Positions 1-11,453 of a stretch of 64,000 nt of DNA are shown here, piece by piece. Where the stretch lies: the NCBI GenBank assembly GCA_012931725.1, contig CM022944.1, positions 73,792,551-73,856,550 of the forward strand. The letters are read 5' to 3'. Every line of letters starts with the position of its first letter. The first letter of the stretch is position 1. The position numbers and the translations under genes were made by a program. The stretch is from Litsea cubeba (lineage: Eukaryota > Streptophyta > Magnoliopsida > Laurales > Lauraceae). The notes beneath the pieces are model-generated. The model ran no database searches. It saw nothing but the letters and a program-made list of their open reading frames with translations, and had not been told where the DNA came from.

Positions 1-2507
1 TGGGTCCGACCCTTTCGTAACCGGGGGGCAGAGGCGCGCATCAACATTTTTGTTGTGTGGGTGTGCCAGATTTTCTATTTTACTCGGAATTGCAAGTGGT
101 GATCCGGAGATCAACCTTCGCAAGTAAAAAAGAAATCAACTTCTTTCAAGTTTTCCATTGCACATATACTTAAGAAAAGAGACATTTTTCTTGGTTTGCC
201 GTAAAAGGCAATTTTTTTTGGCGTTTATAGCCGATTTCTGGCGTTTATAGCCGATTTTGGCGTTTATAGCCGATTTACAATCCTTATCAATAATGAAAGA
301 CAAGAGTTGTGATTTTTGTCTCTTTTAAAAAAATACAAACTACAATGAAAAGCAAGAAAAGGAGGATCTAACTTCTCAGGAGATTGTGGGGGACCGTTCA
401 GATTGACGGTCGTAAGCCATATGTGGGCTTCGCCATCATCCATGCAGATGAGAACAGAGGATACTATTGATTCGCTTGGCTTGGCTATAACCTCAGGTTT
501 TTAGAGGACAAAGACCAAAAGGAGGTCCTATGTCCAATAAAAAACCGAGTAGAAGGGTTGAAAAGCCACATCTAAGCCATTGGAGGCAGAAGGAGAAGGC
601 AAGGACCTTGGGGGGGGGGGTACCCCCAAGGGACTTTTGTCACCTTGTAGCGGTGGTCGGTGTAGGATTTCGCTAGAGTTTTCTCTCTTAGATTTCTGAT
701 GCCTCTTTCTGTCTGAGTTTCCGGATTTTCTGCAGTCTATTGTCTGTGTGTTTGTGATTTTCTCCATTTTTTTTCTTCTTGGAGAGCTCTCCTATTTATA
801 GGCTTTTAGGTAGCCATTTAGGAGGGTTTATGGGCTTTTATTGTCATTAAGCCGCATAATGGGAGGAGTTACAGGATTTATTTCTTTATTTTGTAACTCC
901 TTTTTCTTGGCTTCTGATTGGCCGGAGGAGATTGAGGGCATTTAATCGCCATGATGGGAGGAGTTTCATGGGTTAAATGACATGAATCTCTTGACTTGTA
1001 ACTCCCGGATGCTTGCTTCTGATTGGTCCATCCAAAAAAATGGATTAATGACTGTAATAAAGCTAGTCAATTAATCGCATTAAGTGGTCGCCGAGCAGTT
1101 GAAGAGTCGCGGGCCGTGCCGCGTCTTTTGGGATTCTTCTGGCAATGATCATCGATGGATCTTCATGTAGATCGACATCGGATGACCATGTGACTTCAGG
1201 TGTTGGTTGCCAACAGCGGGTCAGTGCCATCTGTCCTGTCAATTTCTCGATTGGTCGGGTAGAAAGCACACTTTTTTTGGTTGACCGGGTGGCGATCAAT
1301 GTTGTTTTCGATACTTTTGATGATTGACCCGTATTTTTGACGGATGTCAGAGGATTTGGTGTCTCAAAAGTATGAGTTTTGGAAACTACCAGAGGCCGGA
1401 CGCTTCGAATCGTGAAAAAACGGCGAAAACCGGGGTTTCCGGGGCCTTCCCGGCGATCCCGGGCTCCAGAGTCGCCGGCGACCCTGGGGGGTTTTCCCCC
1501 TTTTGTCCCGTTTTGTGTCCGTTTTTGCTGTTTTTCGATTCTTTTTTCTTCTGTATTTTTCCTTGACATTTTTGACCATTTATTGGCTTGATTTCCTTGT
1601 AGGAAAACTGATAAGAATCCTTGCATTTTGGTTTGCAAAGTTTCTAATTTCCTGAGAAAGCCGAAGAGTTTGTCGCGCAGAGCTGCCGATTTTCTATCAG
1701 AAGCTGAAACTGGGTCAAACGATGTCGGAATGACCTGAAATTTGGTGTGAAGCCTCCTGAGCAATAAATAAGACCAACCATAGGCTTTTGTTTGAGTTTT
1801 GAAGCTGTTTGGGGTCCTATCACCAGTAGACTCGCTTTTGTCGCGATGAAGATGTCGCGGTTTGATGTGCGGTCAACCGATGTCCGATTAACTTAAAATT
1901 TGACAGGGAACCCATTGGAGTCATTTTAAGATGATCCATAGGCTCTGTCTTAGAAACCATGGTCCCTGAGAGCTTTGGCGTCGAGAGGCCTGATTTGGCT
2001 TCCGAGCGTCAAACTATGGTCAAATGTTGTCGAAATGACCTGAAATTTGACGTGCAGCCCTTTGTAAGCATTTTGAAGCCGTCCATGTGCTATATCTGAT
2101 GAGTGATGGCCTCGGCGGTTCTTGCTGCCGAGAGGCTTGATTTAGCTGTTCGAGGGTTGATGTAGGGTCAAACGTTGTTGGTTTGACTCGGAACTTGACG
2201 TGGAGCCTTTTGGATGTATTTTGAGACCATCCATCGGCTCTGATCGAAGATTTGGTGTCTCCGATGCTTTCACCGCCGAGAGCTCATTTTCGGCTGTCGG
2301 AGAAGTGAAGTTAGGCCAAATGATTTTGAAATGGCCCGAAACTTCTTGTGTACTCCTCTTTTGGCTGTCTTGAAGGATCTTGCAGTTTTTGTTTGATTCT
2401 GACAAGATTTGATTTTTTGGAAGTAGCATTGCCTATTTATGGCAGGTTGCGACTTCATGTAGCTCTTTGGATCTTGAAGAGGCAAAGTGACATTTTTGGT
2501 GTCAACA
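1..2507 (-). repeat. Tat-type LTR, copy A (3' LTR of element U), left end cut by window
   Basis: The sequence matches, over its whole length, the LTRs at 18355-20918, 30394-32412 with 53547-54139, 33310-35904 and 42252-44414. It ends in GTGTCAACA, so on the minus strand the LTR begins TGTTGACACC. The first few dozen bases of the family consensus (TGATGGACC and following) lie outside the window. Coding context to the right is minus-strand gag, which makes this the 3' LTR. It differs from the other copies more than they differ from each other, so U is the oldest Tat copy here. Only three copies of the 19-bp GGCGTTTATAGCCGATTTT repeat are present (about 221-275). Open frames inside the LTR are not genes. 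Confidence 0.85.
791..804 (-). promoter_or_regulatory. TATA box of Tat LTR copy A
   Basis: Read on the minus strand the site is AGCCTATAAATAGG, a strong plant TATA box. The same sequence recurs at the same place in the other copies (19160-19173, 31261-31274, 34165-34178, 42685-42698). It divides the LTR into a long U3 (higher coordinates) and an R-U5 of about 0.8 kb. The transcription start would be about 30 bases to the left; this is inferred, not seen. Confidence 0.7.
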
Positions 2508-3995
2508 GGTGATGACTCTGTTTTTCCGCATCTCATTTATCTTCTCTCTCACAACGAATCATTGATTGAGAGGATGCAAGATCATCTGGTGGTATGGACA
2601 GTACCGAGGATTGTTGGTTTTGCCAACATCTCCCGGTCTTTTGGGATCAGGCAAGGTGAGCTTGCCTTTGCCACGAGAGCCCCGAAGATTTCAACAACAT
2701 CTTTATCGAATGAGTATTTCTTTTATATCGCTCTTTGAAGGCATCAGAGAGTTCGGGTCTTTTACCTGTAGCTTTGTTTTCAGCTTTCTTTGGTGGCTGA
2801 GGAGCCGACTTAGTTTGCACATTAAAGACCTCCTTTTTTTTTTGGTTTTGAGGTTGCAATGGCGGTTGGTTACTTCCTTGATGATTTCTGACTGTTTAGG
2901 TCTTTGATCACCGTTTCAGCCTCCATAGAAGCTTTTAGGAGTTCTCCCAAGTTTTTTGATTTGTTGCCGATGATCATGGAGAGGATCCTTGCTCTCATGT
3001 TGTTTCGGCAGATGTCGACCAGCGACGCTTGCGGCAGTACATCTGAGTATTTGTACGCCATTGGTTTCCACTTGTGAATGAAATCGTATGTTGACTCATT
3101 CTCCTCCTGTTATAGGCTGCAGAGCTGAGCCATAGTAGCGGGATGGTCCTCACCTTTGAAGTGAGTCAGGAAGCGTGTCTCTAGCATGACTCAATTTTGG
3201 ATGGAGTCCTCCGGCAGAGTGGAGTACCAATCAAAGGCCGTACCTTTTAGGGTACTTGCAAAGAGACAGATCTTGAGTACATCTTGATCCGCGATATCTC
3301 CCGTTAGGATTTTGAAGTGGATGACGTGCTGTCTGGCTGATCCTTTCCCCGTATATGTTTGGAGAGTAGGATGTTTGAATTTTGTAGGAAATGGGACCGA
3401 GCCATCCATAAGGGATATGGTGGCTTGATCCCATGTTCCTTGAGTATATCCTTTTCTTTTGCTTTGGCGAGGATGTCGTCCACGTCCTTTTTGGTAAGGG
3501 CGCGTGACTCATTGTCTTCTCCATTTACTTCGTCATCTTGAAGATTTGGAGGAGATTCATTGTTCACCTGATTCTAAAAGGCGAGGAGAAGGTTCTCCAT
3601 CAAAGTCTCAATCCTTTGCCGGCACTGTTCCAACTGCTGGATGCGTACGATCGCATCATCTTGAGGTGGATTGCGAGGTGGCAAAGAGTTTGTAGCCAAG
3701 ACGTTCATCCCTCGAGATTCGAATGAAGAAATTGTCCTAGGGACTGAGCTGGCGCTTATTCTTTTTTATGAAGAGCTTGAGGAAGGATTACTCCGCTGTC
3801 CTTGGCTTGAAGGAGCAGAGGATTCTTCTGGATGTCTTCGTATCCGGGAGACGCTGCGAGTCACCGGGGTCGGACATGGATTTTTGTTGCTGACTTTTCG
3901 CGTCTTCTGGTTTTTCCAACCATTTGGACAACAACAACTTGGTTGGGTCTTTCTTTTTTAACCCATTTAAGAGAGATTTGAAGTGTAGGATTAGG
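2508..3995 (-). pseudogene. gag fragment of Tat element U, frameshifted
   Basis: Short minus-strand frames at 3788-4000, 3304-3567, 3191-3409, 2870-3061 and 2647-2859 together parallel residues of the intact Gag at 37124-40597, including the capsid-like stretch with TAFDWYSTLPEDSIQN and the ICRNNMRARI region. Several frameshifts separate them, so no protein can be made. Protease, reverse transcriptase and integrase are missing: the gag sequence meets the LTR directly at 2507/2508. The right end fades into the chromovirus LTR remnant near 4000, so the N-terminal part of gag and the leader are lost. Confidence 0.85.
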
Positions 3996-4032
3996 GACAT
4001 GGTTTGTTAAGTCTCGGTTCAGGGGCGTGACA
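3996..4032 (+). repeat. remnant of 5' LTR of chromovirus T
   Basis: The short stretch ending CAGGGGCGTGACA resembles the 3' end of the related LTRs S (ends GGGGCGTTACA at 10180) and Y (minus-strand end GGGTGTGACA). It is followed 5 bases later by a primer binding site, as expected for the end of a 5' LTR. Nearly all of this LTR has been lost; the left boundary with the U gag fragment is uncertain by about 10 bases. Confidence 0.6.
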
Positions 4033-4037
4033 GGACA

Positions 4038-4053
4038 TGGTATCAAAGTGAGA
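4038..4053 (+). promoter_or_regulatory. primer binding site of element T (initiator tRNA-Met type)
   Basis: TGGTATCAAAGTGAG lies 5 bases after the LTR terminus GTGACA. Chromoviral and copia elements commonly use TGGTATCAGAGC, complementary to the 3' end of initiator tRNA-Met; this copy has drifted after the first eight bases. Position and sequence together support the call. Confidence 0.65.
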
Positions 4054-4198
4054 AATGTTTCAGGCAGTTAAAAGAAACTAGAAACATAGGGACGTGGAGA
4101 GGATCCATTAGAATGTTCGTTGGTTAAAACCGATTGGGCTTTTGGGGTATGCTCTGTTATTATATTTTATTATGCTAACATGTGCTTTTGCAGCACCA

Positions 4199-4618
4199 TG
4201 CCTCCCCGCAGAGACACCTCTAATGCAGATCCTTCTGGCAGTAACAGTGGCAGCAGGAAACGTAGTAGAAGGTACACTCTTTGTCTGTGGAGTAGTAGCT
4301 AAGATATTGTTTGATCCTGGATCCACACATTCTTTCTTGTCTCCTATGTTCGCTAAATTGATTGATGTGCCTGTTAGCGAACTTGAATTTATTTTGACTG
4401 TCACAACACCAGTTAGGAATCAATTTGTTTGTAGCACTTATCACCCTAGTTGCACAGTTAAGATAGGAGAGATCACTTTTCTAGCAGACCTTATCCTATT
4501 GGACATGCATGACTTCGATGTCATTTTAGGAATGGACTGGTTAGCGGGTCATCATGCAACCATGGATTGTTTTAACAAAACTATTTCTTTCAATTGGATG
4601 AAGCACCAATGGAAGTGA
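4199..4618 (+). pseudogene. gag start fused to retropepsin, chromovirus T
   Basis: An ATG at 4199 opens a basic N-terminus beginning MPPRRDTSNADPSG, typical of chromoviral Gag. After about 15 codons it runs, out of frame, into the protease region AGNVVEGTLFV. The protease frame is open from 4142 to 4618 and contains ILFDPGSTHSFLS (frame residues 55-67) and DFDVILGMDWL. About 1 kb of Gag (capsid and zinc knuckle) is therefore deleted. The catalytic Asp-Ser/Thr-Gly triad reads Asp-Pro-Gly (frame residues 58-60), which should be inactive. Processing of the Gag-Pol polyprotein would be its role in an intact element. Confidence 0.8.
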
Positions 4619-4745
4619 AATTTTATGGATAGAAAAGGTTATCATAGGCTAGCTTCATTTCAGCATTGCCAGCAGCTAAATTGTTAAAATGTGGATGTGA
4701 GGGATTCATAGCATTTATCATGGAGGATAAACAATCCCAAGGGTT

Positions 4746-6150
4746 GTGTGTGAATTTCCTGATGTCTTTCCAGTAGAAATACCAGGTTTGCCACCGGTTA
4801 GGAAAGTTGAATTAACAATTGAGTTGATGCCAGGGATTGCTCCAATCTCCATTGCTCCATACAGAATTTCTCCGGCAGAGTTAGGTGAGCTAAAACTTCA
4901 GTTGCAAGAATTGTTAAAAAAAGGTTTCATAAGACCAAGTATCTCACCTTGGGTAGCTCCAGTGTTATTTGTCAAGAAGAAGGACGGAAGCATGAGAATG
5001 TGCATAGATTACAGAAGATTGAACCAAGTGACCATCAAAAATAAATATCCATTTCCAAGGAATGATGAGTTGCTTGATCAGTTGCAAGGAGCAGAGTACT
5101 TTTCGAAGATAGACTTGAGATCCGGACACCATCAGTTGAGAGTCAAAGAATCGGATGTACCGAAGATAGCCTTCCGGTCAAGATATGGGCACTATGAATT
5201 TTTGATAATGCCCTTTGGACTGACGAATGCACCAGTAATGTTTATGGCACTAATGAACAAAGTCTTTGCACCTCATCTAGATCAGTTCACAGTCATCTTC
5301 ATTGATGACATATTGGTGTATTCCAAGTCAAGAAAAGATCATGAGCAACATCTGAGGACGTCACTGCAGCTTCTAAGAGACAATCAATTAGTTTGGAAAG
5401 TGCAAATTTTGGCTAGAACAAGTTGCGTTCCTAGGCCATATTATCTCCAAAGAAGGTTTGGCAGTCGATCCGGTAAAGATTGAGGCAGTGATCAAGTGGG
5501 AAAGACCAAAGAATATGACAGAAATCAGAAGTTTTATGCATTTAGTAGGCTACTACAGAAGGTTTGTGCAGGGATTTTCATCTATTGCAGCACCTTTGAC
5601 CAAATTAACCCGGAAGAATGTGCCATTTGTGTGGTCAGATCAGTGTGTAGGCAGTTTTCAAGAATTGAAGAAGAGGTTAAACACAGCACCTATACTCACT
5701 TTACCTTCTGGTAGTGGCGGTTTTATGATTTATACCGATGCTTCAAATGTGGGATTAGGTTGTGTGTTAATGCAAGATGGCAAAGTCATAGCGTATGGCT
5801 CAAGGCAATTGAAGGAGCACGAGAAAAACTATGCAACGCATGACTTAGAGTTGGCAGCAGTTGTCTTTGCATTGAAAATGTGGAGACATTACTTATATGG
5901 AGAAAAATTGAAGTCCATTCAGACCACCGCAGTCTCCAATATTTTTTTCTCAGAAGGAATTAAACATGAGACAGAGGAGATGGATGGAGTATATCTAAGA
6001 TTATGATTTTCCAATCATTTATCATCCGAAAAAAGTTAACGTTGTGGCAGATGCATTGAGCAGAAAATCAGTTAGTGTGGCCAGTTTGCAAGGATTTCTC
6101 AATTTTCAGCAGTTTGAAGACTAGGGAGTTGAATTTCAGCCGCTAAGAAA
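4746..6150 (+). pseudogene. reverse transcriptase and RNase H of chromovirus T, frameshifted
   Basis: The frame 4746-5483 holds the RT fingers and palm: FIRPSISPWVAPVLFVKKKDG, the first catalytic Asp in YFSKIDLRSG (residue 123), PFGLTNAP, and VIFIDDILVYS with the Asp pair at residues 187-188. A frameshift near 5400 moves the reading to 5458-6006, which has the thumb/connection (SFMHLVGYYRRF) and RNase H (IYTDASNVGLG, AYGSRQLKEHEKNYATHDLEL). A second frameshift near 5930 is followed by the usual linker (DFPIIYHPKKVNVVADALS). The order PR-RT-RH-IN-chromodomain is that of a chromovirus. The multiple breaks make this copy dead. Confidence 0.92.
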
Positions 6151-6296
6151 AGGTGTTATGTTGGCGAACATGTCGGTGTCGAGTTGTAGATGGAGTAATT
6201 TACTTCCATGACCAACTCTATGTTCCAAAGATAGACTATTTGAGGAATGACATCATGGTTGAAGCTCATAATACAAGATATTCTAAGCACCCGGGG
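6151..6296 (+). pseudogene. integrase N-terminal piece of T, left of solo LTR insertion
   Basis: Frame 6153-6356 encodes VIYFHDQLYVPKIDYLRNDIMVEAHNTRYSKHPG before the sequence changes to LTR S. This is the start of the integrase zinc-binding domain (the AH..YS.HPG stretch). It continues at 10186 with STKMYHNLKNRFWW. The zinc-binding domain is split exactly between Gly and Ser codons by the insertion. Confidence 0.85.
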
Positions 6297-6565
6297 TGTG
6301 AGGCCCCACCCCTTGTGGGCCCTCAAGTTGGATTTGAATACTATATTATAGCCTAAGTATATTATTTATACTAATTATGGGGTTTAGTTAAGGGTAGTTA
6401 TGTATTTTTCCTAGGTTAGCCTTGTTGTGTAATTAGTAATTTCATTAGGGGGGTGTCCACTGGAGGAACCTTCTAGCATCCCTACCTAAGGACCCATTTC
6501 CCCATGGCCTCATGTCTCTCCCATTTAAACTAGAATACCCTTTTGGTAATTGTCCTAAAATCCAA

Positions 6566-6575
6566 CCTATAAAAG
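6566..6575 (+). promoter_or_regulatory. TATA box of solo LTR S
   Basis: CCTATAAAAG sits 270 bp into the LTR and is followed by a CT-rich run (CTCTCTCTCTCTC near 6615), a common plant core-promoter arrangement. It gives the plus orientation of the LTR, in agreement with the TGT...ACA termini. Transcription would start near 6600. Confidence 0.6.
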
Positions 6576-8057
6576 CTAAACCCTCCCTTGCCAACGAAGG
6601 GTACTGTTCATCTCTCTCTCTCTCTCTCAATTCCCATCTCGTTTTCTCTTCCTCTTCCCCTTTCTCTCCACTGATATCTCATTTCCTCTCCAGTTCTCCT
6701 ATCCCTCTCCCTTTCTCTCCCTAGAATTCTCAGTAGAAGACCGACCTCAGCCAATAATTCCTAGACTGACTTGTGACCAAGGAGACCCCCTTAGCAGGAA
6801 TTTCCTTATTTGCTTGGTTCTCTGTTATTCTCTCTCTTTCTTCTGTTTGCAATTCGAATTGAGGCAAGTACCTTATGCTGGATAACTTAGGATGCATGTT
6901 TTCTTCCTTTTGATTATGCAATTCCAATTCAATTGATGTATATACATGTTTAGATCTATCGTTGAGCTTGTCTTTTGGGTTTTTGGCCATTTGATGGATG
7001 AGTTCTCTCATTTGGAAGATCAATGGTCCGGATTGATGGATGGTTAGGCATTGAAGTGTTTTCATGGTTTTTGTTTGTTTAACTGATGAATGGATGGAAA
7101 ATGGGTTGAGGAGAATTCCATGGATTGAGACCTATATCATGTTCCTGGAGGCGGAACTGTGAAGACCCTATTTGTTTGCATCTAGACCGGGACCTAGGTG
7201 GGCCACTCGATGGTAGATCCGGCCCATGGATCTGATAAAGGACCCAAGGGTGACCCTAGAGGGGCTGGTCCCATGGTGTGTGGACACCCCTTGGCCCACT
7301 ATCCAGCAGCTGATCGAAGGGAGAGAGGACTATTTTTATAGAAACCAGATTTTGCTCCAATTGGTTGTGGGACCCACGGATTGATCCGATCACAGATCTG
7401 GTCCGTCCATTGGGCCGGATATGGTGGGGCGACCATGGAGGTGGAGTCTGATTCGGATTTGATTAAGGAGGGGCCATGATCCATGCGCGATTGGCGGTGG
7501 ACACTAAACTTGTCAAATTCAAATCAAGAAAAAGGGATTTATTCCATTTTTGGGATACTGGGCCACCTTTGGAAATCAGCACCTCAGGATCCGTTGTGGG
7601 GCCCTGGACGACCTTGAAGATTAGGTCCCATCTTGGATTGGGCTAGTGGACCCCATCACCCAAGCCTCCCAGTTGTTGCAGGCGTGAGGCATTCTGTAGA
7701 CGTTTTCTAAAGCTTGACGAGTTGGATTAGATAAGAGGGGAAAGAGATGAGTGTATGGTAGTTTGGGGGAGCATGGGAAAAAGGTGAGGAAAAAGTAGGA
7801 AGTAATTTGGAGATGCCACGTGGCACATAAATAAATAAAGAGAGGGGGTGATGGTTGGGACCATTTGTTTTAGATTTGTTTTAAACATGGGTACAACTAT
7901 ATTATTAGTGGATTAATTACCTGACCCCATTAGTTTTAGAAATTAGAAATAAAAAACCCTTAGCCTTTAAGGAACCCAATTAGAATTATTGTGCATAACC
8001 TGGAATTTTCCTCAAACCCAGAGTTCAGTATGCGCGATCGATCGAACTTAGTTATTT

Positions 8058-8215
8058 GGCCGAGCTCAGTGTCTTAGCCGAGTTCAGTGTTTGGCCGAGC
8101 TCAGTGTCTTAGCCGAGTTTAGTGTTTGGCCGAGCTCAGTGCTTGAATAAACTCAGTACTTAACCGAGCTCAGTGCTTGACCGAGCTCAGTACTTGACCG
8201 AGCTCAGAGTCAGAA
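8058..8215. repeat. tandem repeats with core GCCGAGCTCAGTG in LTR S
   Basis: At least eight copies of a 16-20 bp unit built on (G/C)CCGAGCTCAGTG(C/T)TTG follow one another, some with GAGTTCAG. Most units centre on the palindrome GAGCTC. It lies just before a second palindromic pair, CGGTCGACCG at 8288-8297 and a related GGTCGACC near 8311, inside a diverged 40-bp duplication (about 8281-8330 and 8381-8425). Confidence 0.75.
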
Positions 8216-10185
8216 GACCGAGATCAAAATTTTCAGAGAAAGAAGCTGAAACCTGGGACACCCCTTAACCAAAATTTACAGTGTGAGCGGTCGACCGACC
8301 AGGCCAGGAGGTCGACCGAGCACACTGGAAATTCCAAAAATTCAGGACTTTACCTGAAGAGTGAATACTCTCTGATCCCAGTGTGCCAGGTTGACCCCTA
8401 GGCCAGGAGATCGACCAAGCACACTGTGTACAGTAAGTTTCCCAGACTTTGGTTTCTCATGTTGTGATCGTTTTGGGGCGCATTGACCATCCAAATAGAC
8501 TTCCATCACTTTGCCAACCACGAGTCAATGGTGTGGCTCAACCTTGACTTATGGGGCCCACTAATTAAGGTTCAGGTTATGTAATCTAAGATAATTTGAC
8601 CTTTATGTGTTACCAATGATGCTCATAACTCTGGAGCACCAAACACAGTATTCCTTAACATCTGAGGTTTCATTTAAAGATCAAATTACCTGAGATAGAC
8701 CTGAACCTGAAAGTGGACCAATTACTTAGGTTGGACTGTTGATATCTCTCATTGATCCTTGTACTTGGAGATTCATCTCCCTCATATTATTACTGTCACT
8801 CTATTATCCTTATTATTGCTTATACCTGTTATTTAAATGAAAAATGGATGACCTGAACCTAGGACTACTTAGAGGTGACCTGGTAATATGATTGGGTGAA
8901 CATTGACCTGTGTCTGTGGCTAGGCGGGCCCTTTTATGACCTAAGTTTAGATATGGATTACCCTAGACTGGAGAGGTTAGATTGTATGGGCTTGTGACTC
9001 ATCATGAGTGTAAATGGTTCATATGTCATTGGAAATGGACTTGTATCTCATTTGGACTGTTGTGGACCAGGCCTTGGTATGGATCCAATGATTGGACTTG
9101 GACTTGGACTATGATCCATGGGTTGTATTGGATACTTGGACCTCTTAGGGACTTTGTTAGGACCTTGTTCACGCAAGGCAAAGCCTAGACAGACACAGAC
9201 CTTTATTGTTTCCTGAGTCGGCATAGACATTCACTCAGTTGATCTAAGCTCAGCCAGTTGGATTGATCATCATTGGTAGGAGCTATTGAGAGTGTTGTGT
9301 GGCTATCATGATGAGCATTGTTGGAGACGGACGAGGCGATACCGGGTCTGGTCTCAGGATGTGATGATGGATGATGTTGTATGCGGGGCTAGATAATCCC
9401 CAGCACTGTGAGATTTTCCCCACCACGACTGTGTTTAGTATGGGAGGGCCGCGGCATAATATCCCGCAGTATACAGCTTGTGTGAGTGTGCCATTTTGTG
9501 TAGGTTTATTATTATGCTTATTCTGATTCTACATTTTTTATTTTATGCAACTGCCTAGGGTCTGTACCATTGCTATTCTCTTAACTTTATTACTGTCTCT
9601 ACTCATTTGATGCATACATCCTATATTATCAGCATACTGTGACTTGCCAGATCTTTAGATCTGATCAATTCTTGGTGCTTAGGTCTCGACCCCGGGTATG
9701 AGGACGCAGAGCTTGTGCTTGTTGCAGCGCCCGTAGTAGGTGACTACGGATGGGGATAGGCCAACCATGAGGTTGAGCCGGTGGACGAAGAGCCAGTACC
9801 AGTGGCAGGGACTTGAGTGATTCTTCTTTATTTTGGGTTTGAGTGTTATTTGTAGTGAGTTGGGTAGTGTTTGGAAGTATGTAATAGACAATTATTTTTC
9901 TTCACTTGTCATTTTAGGCTGGACTTCAACCCATTATATTTGATACATGTTTCATGATACCTATGCTTTCGTTATTTCTGATATTGCTTCCGCTTTATCC
10001 TTTATGCTTTCGCAAATTAACCGTTGTTATTGTATTGTTGAAAAAGTTTCAAATTGGACCTCAAATTGTTGAAAAAGCAAGTAGACCTACGATCTTGGAA
10101 GTTCTCATATTTTTTGGGAAGTAGCGCGCCAATTTCGGTACTTTGACAGTTTTTACGTTATTCGGAATTGGGGCGTTACACAGGT

Positions 10186-11376
10186 AGCACGAAAATGTAT
10201 CACAATTTGAAGAACCGCTTTTGGTGGAACAATATGAAGAGAGAAATTGCAGCTTTTGTGTCCCGATGCATGACTTGTCAGCTAGTGAAGGCAGAACATC
10301 AGAAACCACCTGGTCTTTTGCAACCATTAGAGATTCCGGAGTGGAAACGGGAACACCTCACCATGGATATCGTCTCGGATTTACCTACTTCCTGCAGAGG
10401 AAACAATGCCATTTGGGTTATTGTGGACTGTTTGACGAAATCTGCACACTTCATTCCATTGAAGACCGGGAAAAAGATGCACATGCTACCTCTTGCAGAA
10501 GCTTTTGTGAAGGAGATTGTTAGTTGTCATGGTCAACCAGTCTCTATTACTTTAGACAGAGATAGTAGATTTGTTTCAAGATTTTGGAAGACTTTGCATG
10601 AGTCCATGGGTACAAAGCTTCAATTCAGCACAGCGTATCACCCACAGACAAATGGATAGTCAGAAAGGACCATTCAGACCTTGGAAGACATGCTCAGAAC
10701 TTGTGTACTCGATTTCAAGACACAGTGGGATGAGAGTTTACCTCTCTATGAATTTGGTTATAACAATAGTTACCACTCGAGCATAGGAATGGCTCCTATT
10801 GAAGCACTATATGGTAGGAGATGCAAAACTCTAGTGTGTTAGGAAGAAGTCGGAGAACGCAGCTTTCGTGGACCGTCGTTAGTTAGTGAGACAAGTGGAA
10901 AGGTTAAGCTCATTCAGGAAAGCTTGAAAGTTGCTAGAAGCTGGTAGAAAAGCTATGCAGATGTACGAAGAAAAGATCTTCAGTTCCAAGTTGGTGATAA
11001 AGTATTCTTAAAGGTGTCACCGGTTAGAGGAACCTTGAGGTTTGGTCAGAAAGGTAAGTTATCAAGAAGATTCATCGGACCGTACGAGATTTTGAGTCAC
11101 GTTGGTGAAGTGGCCTACATATTAGCTTTGCCTCCAGAGCTTTCGGGTGTACACAATGTGTTTCACGTGTCGATGTTGAGAAAATATGTTTCTGACCCTT
11201 CACACGTGTTACATCATGAACCATTGGAAGTTCGGGAAGATGCCACCTACATGGAGAAACCGGTAAGGATTATTGATAGGAAAGAGCAGGAATTGAGGAA
11301 CCGAACAATTCACAGGGTAAAAGTGTTTTGGGAGAATCATGGGCCAGAAGAAGCTACTTGGGAATTACGTGATTAG
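10186..11376 (+). pseudogene. integrase core, C-terminal domain and chromodomain of T
   Basis: Frame 10168-10659 has the zinc-binding Cys pair (CMTCQLVKA), the first core Asp in LTMDIVSDLP, the second in LDRDSRF and HPQTNG. The catalytic Glu (ERTIQTLEDMLR) follows an in-frame TAG at 10657-10659 that replaces the usual Gln. Two more stops occur near 10840 and 10946. The last frame (11014-11376) carries the GPYEILSHVGEVAYILALP domain and a chromodomain (PVRIIDRKEQELRNRTIHRVKVFW...EATWE). The chromodomain, which in this family binds histone marks and directs integration to heterochromatin, identifies a Tekay/Del-like chromovirus. Confidence 0.93.
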
Positions 11377-11440
11377 GTTCAGAAGAAGTACCCTCAGCTT
11401 TTACCAGAGGTTAGTGTTCATTTAGAGGACCAAATGCTCT

Positions 11441-11453
11441 AAGAGGTGGAGGA
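11441..11453 (+). promoter_or_regulatory. polypurine tract of element T
   Basis: AAGAGGTGGAGGA immediately precedes the LTR start TGTCAGACC and follows the end of pol by about 65 bp. Position and purine content are those of a plus-strand primer site. Confidence 0.75.

Larger units (their letters stand above)
6297..10180 (+). mobile_element. solo LTR S (3.9 kb), chromovirus type, inserted in integrase of T
   Basis: Starts TGTGAGGCCCCACCCC and ends GGGGCGTTACA, the same style of termini as T and Y. It interrupts integrase codons, and the flanking 5-mers CGGGG (6292-6296) and CAGGT (10181-10185) each differ by one base from the CGGGT expected in the uninterrupted gene, consistent with an old 5-bp target duplication. 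No internal coding region, primer site or second LTR exists between the ends, so it is a solo LTR left by LTR-LTR recombination. Nothing in this 3.9 kb is protein-coding. Confidence 0.85.
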
